Source: Chloroflexota bacterium (GTDB taxonomy: Bacteria; Chloroflexota; Anaerolineae; J102). From it: DNA of 12,172 nucleotides. Shown in pieces: positions 4,385 through 12,172 of this stretch; position 1 is the first letter of the stretch, and every line of letters starts with the position of its first letter. The notes beneath the pieces were generated by a model. It was not told the DNA's origin. It saw only the letters and a list, made by a program, of their open reading frames with translations, and ran no database searches. The stretch lies in the NCBI GenBank assembly GCA_003353825.1, contig PIVW01000141.1:1-12172 (forward strand). Direction: 5' to 3'. The position numbers and the translations under genes were made by a program.

Positions 4385-5563
4385 ATGGTCAAGTGGGGTG
4401 TTGTGCCTCTGGTGTGCATCCTTGCACTTGTGACTTCTTGGCCCAGCATTGCTCATACTGGCTGTGCTAACATCCTTGCAACAGTAAATGTAAATAGCAA
4501 AGCACTTACTGACAAACACTCAATACCAGATTGGTGGGATTATTGCTTTACTTCCTCACAAACCAGCAAAACCATGAGCATTCCCTTAATTCGTCAACTC
4601 GGAGTGTACCTGCAGAAACGAGACGATGTGGACGCCGCAATCACCATCTGGCGAAGAGCGATAGATCAAGGATCAGCAGATCCCTTTTTCTTTGTTTACT
4701 TGGGGCTAGCAGAGATTCAAGTCGACCAACTGGAATCAGCCGCTCTTACTCTGAGCAGAGTGGTAGATGCAGATCAGCTGTTGGATAATCGCGGTAACCA
4801 AAAATTGAAGCAAGAGGCATACGAGGAGGCGTTGGCATCTTACCAGGTTGCCACGCAAATAGCGCCAAATTCGGCAATTGCTTGGCGAGGTCTAGGGCGT
4901 GCTTATGAGGGCCAAGGCGATATGCATGCAGCAGTGATTGCTTATGAGGCCGCATTGGTGCGCTCACCAGACGATCATGAGGCGCACTATGAATTGGGGA
5001 TGCTATTATGGGAACTGAAAGATACCGGCGTAGCAGTTCGTCATTTGAAGCGGGCTGTGGATCTCACACCGGAAAAAAGGTCAATTGGGCGCAGAAACAT
5101 CCTGGCATTGGTCAGGGCACAACGAGGTGCTGATTTGCATGCAGATGCTCTGCGCACGGCACAAACAGCTGTAAGTCGTTTCTCACAAAGTCCCTATGTT
5201 CATTTTGAATTGGGGGAAACATTGCGCCTGCTGGGCGATCCCAGCGCTGCGTTGGCAGCCTATAACCAGGCCATACAATTAAGACCGAACAATGCCCAAT
5301 TCTATTTTGTTTCGGGATTGGCGCATTTGCAACTGTCGAATCTGCAGGCAGCGCTACTAATGTTTGCGGAAGCGGTGTCGTTGAAACCGCAGAATAAATG
5401 GTATTTGTATCACTACGGCCGTACGTTCGATGAGTTGGCTCAGCATTGTGAGGCAGCGAATTATTATCGACGGGCTCTTTTCGTTGATCCTGATTATGAG
5501 CTTCCTCAAAAAGGGCTAGAGAATTTAGAAACTCAAGGATTGCTGGCTAATTGCGGTGATTGA
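4385..5563 (+). CDS. Exported or membrane-anchored tetratricopeptide repeat protein
   Basis: With the start at ATG 4385 the protein has 392 residues. A short basic front (MVKW) and a hydrophobic segment (about 5-22, GVVPLVCILALVTSW) form a signal peptide or anchor. A Cys-containing linker leads to about nine TPR-like units from residue 68 to the end, for example AIAWRGLGRAYEGQGDMHAA, PYVHFELGETLRLLGDPSAA and KWYLYHYGRTFDELAQHCEA. TPR arrays are protein-binding scaffolds, and no catalytic domain is visible. In-frame starts at 4244 (inside the epimerase pseudogene) and ATG 4328 are possible. 4385 is preferred because it places the hydrophobic segment at the front, but no start has a clear ribosome site. 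Its position just before a glycan operon suggests a scaffold or cell-surface role, which is inference. Confidence 0.75.
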   Translation: MVKWGVVPLVCILALVTSWPSIAHTGCANILATVNVNSKALTDKHSIPDWWDYCFTSSQTSKTMSIPLIRQLGVYLQKRDDVDAAITIWRRAIDQGSADPFFFVYLGLAEIQVDQLESAALTLSRVVDADQLLDNRGNQKLKQEAYEEALASYQVATQIAPNSAIAWRGLGRAYEGQGDMHAAVIAYEAALVRSPDDHEAHYELGMLLWELKDTGVAVRHLKRAVDLTPEKRSIGRRNILALVRAQRGADLHADALRTAQTAVSRFSQSPYVHFELGETLRLLGDPSAALAAYNQAIQLRPNNAQFYFVSGLAHLQLSNLQAALLMFAEAVSLKPQNKWYLYHYGRTFDELAQHCEAANYYRRALFVDPDYELPQKGLENLETQGLLANCGD

Positions 5564-5625
5564 CTCTCATTATCACATTTCGACATGCAGATTGACTCAG
5601 CCAATCGGCAGCAGGAGACTTTTCC

Positions 5626-6795
5626 ATGATAGAGAGCGTAAGGACAAAAGATAGGTTCTTGATTTTTGGTTCTCCATTCATTGGAGATCCCGAGATCAAT
5701 GAGGTTGTTGCCACACTACGCAGTAATTGGCTTGGAACTGGGCCGAGGGTGGCTCAATTCGAACAAGAGTTTGCGGCTTACAAAGGTGTATCACAAGCAG
5801 TAGCTCTAAATTCCTGTACAGCTGCGCTCCATTTGAGTGTGTTGGCTGCTGGAATTCAACCAGGAGACGAAGTCATTACATCTCCAATGACATTCTGTGC
5901 GACAATAAACGCCATTATTCATGCAGGAGCCACACCAGTCTTGGCCGATATCGATCCTGTTACCATGAATCTTGCTCCAACTGAGGTTGCGGCAAAAGCA
6001 ACAAGGAAAACACGCGCAATCCTTCCCATACATTTTGCGGGCAGATCGTGTGATATGGATTCGTTATTAGCAATGAGCCGTGAGTACGACCTTAAGATTA
6101 TTGAGGATTGCGCTCATGCAATTGAAACAGAGTACCATGGTCAAAGGGCTGGTACGATGGGACACTTTGGTTGCTTTAGCTTTTATGTCACTAAGAATAT
6201 CGTTACAGGCGAGGGGGGAATGGTTCTTGCTGAAAATGAAGAAGATGCGGCTCGGATAAAGGTGTTAGGACTGCATGGAATGAGTAGGGATGCATGGAAG
6301 CGCTTTAGCGATAAAGGCTACAAACATTATTATGTTGTTGAGGCGGGCTTCAAATACAACATGATGGATATTCAGGCCGCTATAGGAATTCATCAATTGC
6401 GGCGTGTAGAGGATTTCTGGAAACGTCGTCAATTGATGTGGAATCGTTATCAAGAAGCGTTTTCCGATTTGCCTGTCGGTATACCTGCAGAGCCTGAACC
6501 GGATACACGACACGCTTATCACCTTTATACAATTTTGGTGGATGAGGAACAAACCGGCATTAGTCGGAACGAATTTCTTGAGGCGATGGCGTTTCATAAT
6601 ATCGGTGTCGGTGTACATTACCTTAGTATTCCTGAACACCCTTATTATCAGGATCGATTTGGTTGGAGACCAGAGGATTTTCCTAACGCCATGAGTGTTG
6701 GGCGTCGAACGGTAAGTCTGCCCATATCGGCCAAATTGACTGAAGAGGATGTCACAGATGTTACTGCTGCTGTAAGGCGGGTTGTTCTTAGATAA
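5626..6795 (+). CDS. DegT/DnrJ/EryC1/StrS-family PLP aminotransferase (nucleotide-sugar aminotransferase)
   Basis: 389 residues, full length for the family. Enzymes of this group transfer an amino group, usually from glutamate, to a keto-sugar nucleotide. Visible marks: NSCTAALHLSVLAAGIQPGDEVITSP (62-87), Asp161 in IIEDCAHA (PLP ring nitrogen contact), and Lys190 in FGCFSFYVTKNIVTGEGG (Schiff base). The C-terminal substrate region contains HAYHLYTILVDEE and GVGVHYLSIPEHPYY. The overall look is closest to 4-aminotransferases of the ArnB/PseC/PglE type, but the exact sugar is not readable. ATG 5626 has AGGAG about 10 bases upstream. The next aminotransferase begins one base after its stop, so both are in one operon. 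Confidence 0.88.
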   Translation: MIESVRTKDRFLIFGSPFIGDPEINEVVATLRSNWLGTGPRVAQFEQEFAAYKGVSQAVALNSCTAALHLSVLAAGIQPGDEVITSPMTFCATINAIIHAGATPVLADIDPVTMNLAPTEVAAKATRKTRAILPIHFAGRSCDMDSLLAMSREYDLKIIEDCAHAIETEYHGQRAGTMGHFGCFSFYVTKNIVTGEGGMVLAENEEDAARIKVLGLHGMSRDAWKRFSDKGYKHYYVVEAGFKYNMMDIQAAIGIHQLRRVEDFWKRRQLMWNRYQEAFSDLPVGIPAEPEPDTRHAYHLYTILVDEEQTGISRNEFLEAMAFHNIGVGVHYLSIPEHPYYQDRFGWRPEDFPNAMSVGRRTVSLPISAKLTEEDVTDVTAAVRRVVLR

Positions 6796-6796
6796 T

Positions 6797-8044
6797 ATGA
6801 GCATATTCGATATTACCAAAGAGTTTGCTCGCGTTGGACGTAATCAGGTGCGAAATATTGCGCGTTTGGTGTCTCGCCAGCCAATAGTAACACCCTCCCT
6901 TGCCTCAATGACACTGGATATGGATGACGTTGTTCTGGCTCATCAGTTGTTAAATGACCCTAGCTGTTGGCAGGAGGAGGAAACTACCAGATATGAGTTG
7001 GAGTTTGCTCAATGGAACGGCTCACTACAAGCCTTTGCGTTCATGAGCGGACGTGAGGCGCTTAGTGCATGCATTCAAGCTCTTGGGCTTCAGCCTGGCG
7101 ATGAAGTCATCATGCCTGGATACACTTGTGTGGTAGTGCCTAATGCCTTCCAGTTTGCCGGTATCAAGGTTGTGTTCAGTGATATCGAGGTAGAAACTTA
7201 CGGACTGGATGCCAAGCATATTGCCAATAAAATCACATCTCGCACACGAGTGATTTTATTGCATCACTTGTACGGTCTGGTATGTCGAGACTATGTAGAA
7301 ACCATTGAGATTGCACGGGCTAACGGGTTAGCCGTTATTGAGGACTGTAGCCAATCAACAGGAGCACTTTTTCGAGGGCGCAAGATCGGCAATCTGGGAG
7401 ATATTGCCTTCACCAGTAGCGAGCAGTCAAAAGTGCTAAATACTGTGCAAGGGGGGATGGCTTGGACGAATGACTTGTCTTTGGCTACACGACTGAGTGA
7501 GGTCTACCAACGATGGCCGCTGCCCAATGCCAAATGGATCGATTATCAACTTACCAATGTGATCTTGAATTACTATCAATTCAAGGATTCTCAGCGGTGG
7601 TGGAAGGGTGATCTCATGGCATTGCGGTATGGCTCGAAGAGATTGATCTCCACTAGTAAGGAAGACGAGCAGGGTATTCATCCGTCGTATTACGGGCGTA
7701 GAATGGCGGCACCGATTGCGGCGTTGGGTATCAACCAACTGTGCAAAGTTGATACCTATAACGATCAGCGACGACGCACGGCTGTATACTGGGACCAGTG
7801 GTGTGATACAAATGGATATAACAAACCGGTCGTCATTCCCGGGTCTGTCCCCGTGTTTCTGCGATACCCAGTGATGGTTGAACCTGAGAAGAAGCGTGAC
7901 ACGTCCTGGTCCCGTTCTGAACTGGGTGTAACATTGGGCGTTTGGTACGTCAGTCATCGGCACCCAGTACGCAACGGGGTTGACGGATGCCCAAAAGCTG
8001 AACAGGCGGTTTCACAGTGTGTCAACTTCCCTTGCATTATTTGA
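6797..8044 (+). CDS. Second DegT/DnrJ/EryC1/StrS-family aminotransferase-like protein
   Basis: 415 residues from ATG 6797, chosen over an in-frame TTG at 6782 because the ATG sits one base after the upstream stop. The core has FMSGREALSACIQALGLQPGDEVIMPGYTC, Asp183 in AVIEDCSQS and Lys212 in SSEQSKVLNTVQGG, so both PLP-binding residues are kept. It has an extra front of about 60 residues compared with the preceding gene and an inserted middle rich in Trp and Tyr (about 240-275). It therefore belongs to a different, longer subfamily. The C-terminal GVWYVSHRHPV...GCPKAEQAVSQCVNFPC fits the family's usual end. A second amino-transfer step or another position on the sugar is possible; the substrate is unknown. 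Confidence 0.82.
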   Translation: MSIFDITKEFARVGRNQVRNIARLVSRQPIVTPSLASMTLDMDDVVLAHQLLNDPSCWQEEETTRYELEFAQWNGSLQAFAFMSGREALSACIQALGLQPGDEVIMPGYTCVVVPNAFQFAGIKVVFSDIEVETYGLDAKHIANKITSRTRVILLHHLYGLVCRDYVETIEIARANGLAVIEDCSQSTGALFRGRKIGNLGDIAFTSSEQSKVLNTVQGGMAWTNDLSLATRLSEVYQRWPLPNAKWIDYQLTNVILNYYQFKDSQRWWKGDLMALRYGSKRLISTSKEDEQGIHPSYYGRRMAAPIAALGINQLCKVDTYNDQRRRTAVYWDQWCDTNGYNKPVVIPGSVPVFLRYPVMVEPEKKRDTSWSRSELGVTLGVWYVSHRHPVRNGVDGCPKAEQAVSQCVNFPCII

Positions 8045-8072
8045 TGGCTTTGTGGGAGTGTTGAAAGTAGAT

Positions 8073-8654
8073 ATGAAAGGTCACTCCGGTATTTTCATTG
8101 TCTCAGAAATCACGAGTTTCTTCTGGCAGCTATTTGCAAATGCTATTAGAGGAAATACTTCTATTCCCGCTTCGATATTAAGAAGGTGGCTATACCGCAC
8201 GCAATGTCACATTGATACCCATGTTTTCATTAGAAGTCGGAGTAATGCCCAGTTGGGGCTTGGAAGTGCACTTTATCATGGCTGTTACATTCTCAACACT
8301 AATGGGAAATTTATTCTAGGCAGTCGTTCGCACCTAGGGGCCTTTTGCTATGTTAACGTCTGTCAGGGTAAGGTGTTGATTGGTAACGATGTCGCCATAG
8401 GTCCCGGCACTAGAATTTTTGCTTTCTCAAACCACTATGCACAGGGAGATAAGGTTATAGATACGTACCTTACGAAAGATGTCATTATCGGTGACAACAT
8501 CTTCATTGGAGCAAATTGCACAATTCTACCGGGAACTGAAATCGAGGATAATGTAGTCATTGCTGCCGGTTCCGTCGTCAAGGGAAAGCTAGGGGCAAAT
8601 GCGCTATACGCAGGGGTACCCTGCAAACTGATAGAGAAAGGATGGTATGGCTAA
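8073..8654 (+). CDS. Left-handed beta-helix (hexapeptide repeat) acyltransferase
   Basis: 193 residues from ATG 8073. An in-frame TTG at 8061 with GGGAG just before it is an alternative, and longer starts would run into the aminotransferase. Hexapeptide-type rungs occupy about residues 58-185: ILGSRSHLGAFCYVNV, VLIGNDVAIGPGTRI, VIIGDNIFIGANCTILPG, TEIEDNVVIAAGSVV, and the closing ALYAGVPCKLI. His121 in the FSNHYAQGD loop sits where NodL/Maa-type O- and N-acetyltransferases keep their catalytic His. Expected role: acetyl transfer from acetyl-CoA to a sugar or amino sugar. Placement after two aminotransferases suggests N-acetylation of the new amine, though O-acetylation of the glycan is equally possible. 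It overlaps the next gene by 8 bases. Confidence 0.83.
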   Translation: MKGHSGIFIVSEITSFFWQLFANAIRGNTSIPASILRRWLYRTQCHIDTHVFIRSRSNAQLGLGSALYHGCYILNTNGKFILGSRSHLGAFCYVNVCQGKVLIGNDVAIGPGTRIFAFSNHYAQGDKVIDTYLTKDVIIGDNIFIGANCTILPGTEIEDNVVIAAGSVVKGKLGANALYAGVPCKLIEKGWYG

Positions 8655-9807
8655 GATCGTTCACAGTGTGCCAGTCTGGTTGCCCATGACTGAGGGTTGG
8701 CTATACAACCAGGTGTCCTATCTCCCAAAACAGATAGAAAGTTATGTCGTTTGCCACAAAACGGAAAACTTGGAACAGTTCGCCATTTCTAATCTGCATA
8801 ATGTCACGGGTAATGTTCAATGGAAGTTCAATTTGATCCGTGTACTCCAACGTCTAGGTATCCCTGCCACCGGAAAATATTTGTTGCATGTTGCTCGTGA
8901 GAGCAAAGCCGATATCTTGCACTCCCACTTTGGTGGCACCGGTTGGTATGATATTGGTGCGGCCCAAGCATGCGGTCTTAAGCATGTTGTTACGTTTTAC
9001 GGCCTTGATGTTACGTGGTTGCCCCGCGCCCGTCCTGTCTGGCAAAAGAGATATCGGGAATTGTTTACACACATCGATAAAGTCTTGTGCGAAGGTACTC
9101 ACATGGCTAAATGTTTGGCCGAATTGGGCTGTCCGAAGGAGAAAGTATTAGTTCATCATATAGGTGTGTGTGTCGATGCCATTACCTTTGTGCCTCGCGT
9201 TTGGCATCCTGGCGAGCCTCTGCGCGTGCTAATCGCAGCTTCATTCCGAGAGAAGAAGGGCATTCCCTATGCTTTAGAGGCGCTTGGTGTATTGCAGCGC
9301 AATCATCCAAACCTGGAGCTAGGCATCACCATTGTCGGAGATGCGAATGATTCTCGCAGCAGCCAACGTGAAAAGACAAAAATCTTGACCGTGCTGGACC
9401 AATACGATTTGCTTAAATGTACAAAAATGCTCGGATTTCAGCCGATCCCAATTCTGTTTGATGAGGCCTACCGACACCACATTTTTCTTTCTCCTAGTAT
9501 TTCCGCCGCCGATGGCGATACTGAGGGCGGAGCTCCTGTCACCATTATTGAAATGATCGCCACGGGTATGCCTATTGTTAGCACTACACACTGTGATATT
9601 CCAGGGATTATCAGACACAGCGAGACTGGCTTACTCGCCGAGGAGCGAGATGTTGAGGGCCTGGTGCAACATCTAACTTGGTATATTGACAATCCTCATG
9701 CCTGGCATATGATGGTAACGGCCGGGCGCAGGCATATTGAAGCCCAGTTCAATGCCGTTATTCAGGGGGAGCAACTTGCGAGGGTCTATGAAAACCTATT
9801 GCGTTAG
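8647..9807 (+). CDS. GT4-type glycosyltransferase (colanic-acid WcaL-like)
   Basis: 386 residues with the two-Rossmann GT-B layout. The N-terminal half has ILHSHFGGTGW (90-100) and TFYGLDVTWLPR (116-127). The C-terminal half has RVLIAASFREKKGIPYALEA (193-212) and the donor-binding block DGDTEGGAPVTIIEMIATG with Glu293 and Glu302. These are marks of retaining GT4 enzymes that use a nucleotide-sugar donor. The order of motifs resembles WcaL-type exopolysaccharide glycosyltransferases. It has no signal peptide or membrane segment, so it is probably a peripheral cytoplasmic enzyme. ATG 8647 overlaps the acyltransferase stop by 8 bases, implying coupled translation. Donor and acceptor sugars are not readable. 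Confidence 0.87.
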   Translation: MAKIVHSVPVWLPMTEGWLYNQVSYLPKQIESYVVCHKTENLEQFAISNLHNVTGNVQWKFNLIRVLQRLGIPATGKYLLHVARESKADILHSHFGGTGWYDIGAAQACGLKHVVTFYGLDVTWLPRARPVWQKRYRELFTHIDKVLCEGTHMAKCLAELGCPKEKVLVHHIGVCVDAITFVPRVWHPGEPLRVLIAASFREKKGIPYALEALGVLQRNHPNLELGITIVGDANDSRSSQREKTKILTVLDQYDLLKCTKMLGFQPIPILFDEAYRHHIFLSPSISAADGDTEGGAPVTIIEMIATGMPIVSTTHCDIPGIIRHSETGLLAEERDVEGLVQHLTWYIDNPHAWHMMVTAGRRHIEAQFNAVIQGEQLARVYENLLR

Positions 9808-9824
9808 AGAAACGAGCGAGATAT

Positions 9825-11000
9825 ATGAAAAATAAGCCCTATCGATTGGCAGTATTTGCACTTAACCCCATAATTTATCAGGCTCCTTTGTGGAAGCTTC
9901 TATCTGCCCACCTACGCATTGAGCTCACAGTACTATACGGTGATAGATTTGAGGCTGATTGGCGGGTACCGCTATTGGATGGATATACCGCTAAGTTTCT
10001 CAGGAATCGAACATGGCGGAATCCTTTGACGGGGGGATTTTGGCGCCGGATTAACCCAGGTGTAATCTCCGATCTGTGGCGAAACCGCTATGATGCTGTG
10101 ATAATACATGGGTACGATACAGCAACGGCATGGATGATGTTTTTTGCAGCTAAACTAAGTCGAACGCCGATTGTCTTTCGAGGAGAAGCTAACTTGCGCC
10201 CTAACCAATCAGGTTTGAGACCGCAGGTTAAAGAACTGGTGGTACCACATATCCTGAGTTTCTATGATAGTGTTCTGTACAGTTGCACTGGAAATGTAGA
10301 TTATTGCAAACACTACAAGGTGAGCAACCATGGGCTTTTCCTGGCCCCATGTGCAGTTGATAATGCGTATTATCAGAGAGAAAGGGAGTATTGGTCGAGT
10401 CATGCAGAAGAAATACGATCCGAATTGAATATCACTCCCACTGGTTTCGTGATCATATCCGTTGCGCACATTACGCAACGAAAGAGGCAGCTTGACTTGC
10501 TTGCAGCTGTTAAGAAACTGCAAGACGAGGGCTACGGGAATATAACGGTACTTTTGATAGGTAGTAAGGTTGATTCAGAACCAGTGGAACGCTTTATTAG
10601 AGATAATCTTCTCATGAATGTCCACCTGTTAGGTTTTATAAACCAGAAAGAAATAAGTAGGTACTATGTCGTAGCCGACCTAGGTGTCGTTCTTTCTGAA
10701 TACGACCCATCGCCAAAGACTCTGAACGAAATGATGAATTTCGCCATGCCAATCATCTGTACGGATGTCGTGGGTACGGTGAAAGATCTGGTACATGAAG
10801 GCATCAACGGTTTTGTCGTCGAAGTGGGAGACATTGAGATGATTGCCCGGCATATCCGGGAATTGGCAGCGAACCGGGAGCGAGCGCGGCAGATGGGACA
10901 AAAGTCTCTGGAGATCGTCTCCGAATGGAACTTCGATCGAGATGTGGAGGGGGTTTTAGCAGCAGTGGAGTATGCCATATCCCGACATCGACACAGATGA
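9825..11000 (+). CDS. Second GT4-like glycosyltransferase
   Basis: 391 residues with a GT-B appearance. The N-terminal half has YDAVIIHGYDTATAW (89-103) and PIVFRGEANLRP (115-126). The C-terminal half has VIISVAHITQRKRQLDLLAAV (209-229), VHLLGFINQKEISRYY (266-281) and the donor block SEYDPSPKTLNEMMNFAMP with Glu302, then NGFVVEVGD. It is more divergent than the preceding enzyme: there is no EGG motif, and the spacing of the donor-site glutamates is unusual (Glu292 and Glu302). It starts 17 bases after the previous stop with only a weak GAGCGAG-like ribosome site. It is probably the last gene of the operon. An insertion sequence begins about 20 bases after its stop, so any further operon genes may have been cut off. 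Confidence 0.83.
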   Translation: MKNKPYRLAVFALNPIIYQAPLWKLLSAHLRIELTVLYGDRFEADWRVPLLDGYTAKFLRNRTWRNPLTGGFWRRINPGVISDLWRNRYDAVIIHGYDTATAWMMFFAAKLSRTPIVFRGEANLRPNQSGLRPQVKELVVPHILSFYDSVLYSCTGNVDYCKHYKVSNHGLFLAPCAVDNAYYQREREYWSSHAEEIRSELNITPTGFVIISVAHITQRKRQLDLLAAVKKLQDEGYGNITVLLIGSKVDSEPVERFIRDNLLMNVHLLGFINQKEISRYYVVADLGVVLSEYDPSPKTLNEMMNFAMPIICTDVVGTVKDLVHEGINGFVVEVGDIEMIARHIRELAANRERARQMGQKSLEIVSEWNFDRDVEGVLAAVEYAISRHRHR

Positions 11001-11020
11001 TGGAGAGAAAAGGAGAAGGG

Positions 11021-11046
11021 TGTGTCCTAAATGAGTTGGAGACACA
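11021..11046. repeat. Subterminal inverted repeat at the insertion-sequence left end
   Basis: TGTGTC (11021-11026) and GACACA (11041-11046) are a perfect 6-bp inverted pair around a 14-base loop, at the proposed left end and about 60 bases before the transposase ATG. It could be a transposase recognition structure. No promoter was assigned. Confidence 0.4.
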
Positions 11047-11108
11047 GCATATCTGGTAAACTGAAGGTGTCAAAACAACCGACCTACAAACAAACCAGGA
11101 GAGAAGCT

Positions 11109-12172
11109 ATGTCATCCAACTCAGAAAAGATTGTACAAGAGATTCGCCAAGAGTTCGAATCGATGTTGAAGTATGTAAAGAGCAGCGAAGAAGAGACAGC
11201 CTATGAAGTAGAGCGGAGCCTATTCAAGCAATTACTGGAAATGGGATATAGACTGATGTTATTGTTTTTGATAATGCGAGCGGAGAATTATCCCCACACG
11301 GCAATAAAGAACAAAAAGGGTGAGGAAATACCGTACCATTCAGAGAAGAAACGGGACTACAAATCGGTATTCGGCAAGCTCCCCTTCAGGAGGCCCTATT
11401 TTTACAAGGAGGGAGCAGGGGGTGAGTACCCGCTGGATGAAGCGTTAAGTTTGGGAGAGGATTGTTATTCGGATTTGCTACGGGAGATGGCGGAATACCT
11501 GGGTGTGGAGGTGGCGTACGAGAAAGTGGTGAACATGCTTCAATACCTGATGGGGCAAAAGTTGGGTAAGAATGCAGTGCAAGAGATGGTGGAGGAAGAT
11601 GCAAGTGATGTGGAGGCATACTATGAACAGAAAGCAGCACCCAAGGCGGAGGAAGAAGGCTCGATAATGGTGATCCAGGCCGATGGCAAGGGTGTGCCGC
11701 TGGTGAAGGAAACAGCAGCGGTATCCAAGGTGCGACTGGGAAAAGGAGAAAAACGCAGTAAGAAGAAGGAAGCGATAGTATCAAGCGTCTACACGATCGA
11801 GAGCAATGAGCGTCGGCCAGAAGAGGTGGTAGCCAGCCTCTTTCACAAAAAGGAAGCAGAAGCGAGTGCAGACAAGGGCTCAAAACGTTCAAAACCCCAG
11901 AACAAAGAGCTGTGGGCTACCTTAGAAGGCAAAGATAGCGCCCTTGAACGTTTGGCTACACGGGTTGGCAAACGGGATGGCGAACACATTGCCGAGCGGG
12001 TGGCCTTGACGGATGGAGCCGAGGCTTTGCAGAAACGGGTCAGACGACACTTCCCAGAGTTCACCCTCATCTTGGACTTCATTCATGCCAATGAATACCT
12101 CTGGGATACGGCCAATCGTCTCTTCAAGGAGCAAGGCCCCAAGCGTGACGCCTGGGTGGAATTGCGTACACT
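11109..12172 (+). CDS. ISKra4-family transposase, 3' cut by window
   Basis: 354 codons are visible and open at the window edge; the family is usually about 400-500 residues. The N-terminal third is helical. KSVFGKLPFRRPYFY (85-99) is the strand-rich segment typical of ISKra4 proteins. The first catalytic Asp is Asp192 in VIQADGKGVP and the second acidic block is VALTDGAEALQ (Asp302), followed by FTLILDFIHANEYLWD (318-333). The third acidic residue of the DDE triad would lie beyond the window. The middle carries a Lys/Glu-rich stretch (about 209-262). ATG 11109 is preceded by AGGAGAG about 5 bases upstream. No stops or frameshifts are seen, so the gene appears intact so far. Confidence 0.88.
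   Translation, partial: MSSNSEKIVQEIRQEFESMLKYVKSSEEETAYEVERSLFKQLLEMGYRLMLLFLIMRAENYPHTAIKNKKGEEIPYHSEKKRDYKSVFGKLPFRRPYFYKEGAGGEYPLDEALSLGEDCYSDLLREMAEYLGVEVAYEKVVNMLQYLMGQKLGKNAVQEMVEEDASDVEAYYEQKAAPKAEEEGSIMVIQADGKGVPLVKETAAVSKVRLGKGEKRSKKKEAIVSSVYTIESNERRPEEVVASLFHKKEAEASADKGSKRSKPQNKELWATLEGKDSALERLATRVGKRDGEHIAERVALTDGAEALQKRVRRHFPEFTLILDFIHANEYLWDTANRLFKEQGPKRDAWVELRT

Larger units (their letters stand above)
11020..12172 (+). mobile_element. ISKra4-family insertion sequence, left end and most of transposase (right end outside window)
   Basis: The element is recognised by its transposase. The left boundary is placed near the start of GTGTGTCCTAA (11020), between the glycosyltransferase stop and the transposase start. 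The exact first base and the target duplication cannot be set without the right end. The coding strand is strongly purine-rich, unlike the flanking operon, consistent with a separate origin. Confidence 0.75.

Noticed and set aside
5564..5625. Terminator between the TPR gene and the aminotransferase
   Set aside because: No GC-rich stem followed by a T-run could be found.
6265..6819. 184-codon minus-strand frame opposite the first aminotransferase
   Set aside because: The + strand frame holds the PLP motifs and the correct length. The minus frame has no recognisable domain and crosses a gene boundary.
7436..7963. 175-codon minus-strand frame opposite the second aminotransferase
   Set aside because: No recognisable motifs; it is a shadow of a well-supported gene.
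11386..11892. Long open frame on the minus strand inside the insertion sequence (168 codons)
   Set aside because: It is the complement of the purine-rich transposase gene and gives a Pro/Leu/Ser-rich, low-complexity protein. The + strand frame has clear ISKra4 motifs.

Overview
The window looks like a piece of a bacterial chromosome, possibly from Chloroflexota (Anaerolineae/Caldilineae-like). That assignment is a weak inference from the mix of families (fused sugar nucleotidyltransferase/GHMP kinase, MNT/HEPN pair, ISKra4-type transposase) and from the short CTCAGGAC-type interspersed repeats. No rRNA, tRNA or CRISPR array was seen. All credible genes are on the + strand.

Left part (1-4286): a graveyard of nucleotide-sugar genes. 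It opens with the C-terminal part of a GHMP-type sugar kinase. After a 226-base gap rich in short repeats comes a mosaic. A small piece that looks like a sugar nucleotidyltransferase (about 784-861) runs into a UDP-glucose/GDP-mannose dehydrogenase-like pseudogene (862-1959) that lacks its Rossmann domain and is interrupted by at least three short repeat-like insertions. Next is an apparently intact MNT/HEPN toxin-antitoxin pair (2005-2737) with its own sigma70-like promoter and dyad. Then follows a second, diverged dehydrogenase 3' remnant fused directly to the remaining nucleotidyltransferase and front half of a GHMP kinase (2824-3262). Last is a UDP-glucuronate 4-epimerase-like pseudogene (3395-4286) with a frameshift and with the catalytic Tyr and Lys both replaced. 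Together these look like the remains of a uronic-acid nucleotide-sugar pathway (dehydrogenase plus 4-epimerase plus salvage kinase).

Middle and right part (4385-11000): intact, tightly spaced genes with no frameshifts. They are an exported or membrane-anchored TPR protein, two DegT/DnrJ/EryC1/StrS-type PLP aminotransferases, a left-handed beta-helix acyltransferase and two GT4-like glycosyltransferases. From 5626 on the spacing (1-base gap, about 28-base gap, 8-base overlap, 17-base gap) suggests one operon. It probably makes an N-acylated amino-sugar residue and adds it to a surface glycan.

Right edge (about 11020-12172): the left end and most of the transposase of an ISKra4-family insertion sequence, cut by the window edge. 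It begins about 20 bases after the last glycosyltransferase.

The most interesting point is the mosaic at 784-3262. The front of the nucleotidyltransferase and its continuation are in the same frame and read as one protein if roughly 2 kb of dehydrogenase plus toxin-antitoxin DNA is removed. Short repeat insertions have also broken the dehydrogenase.
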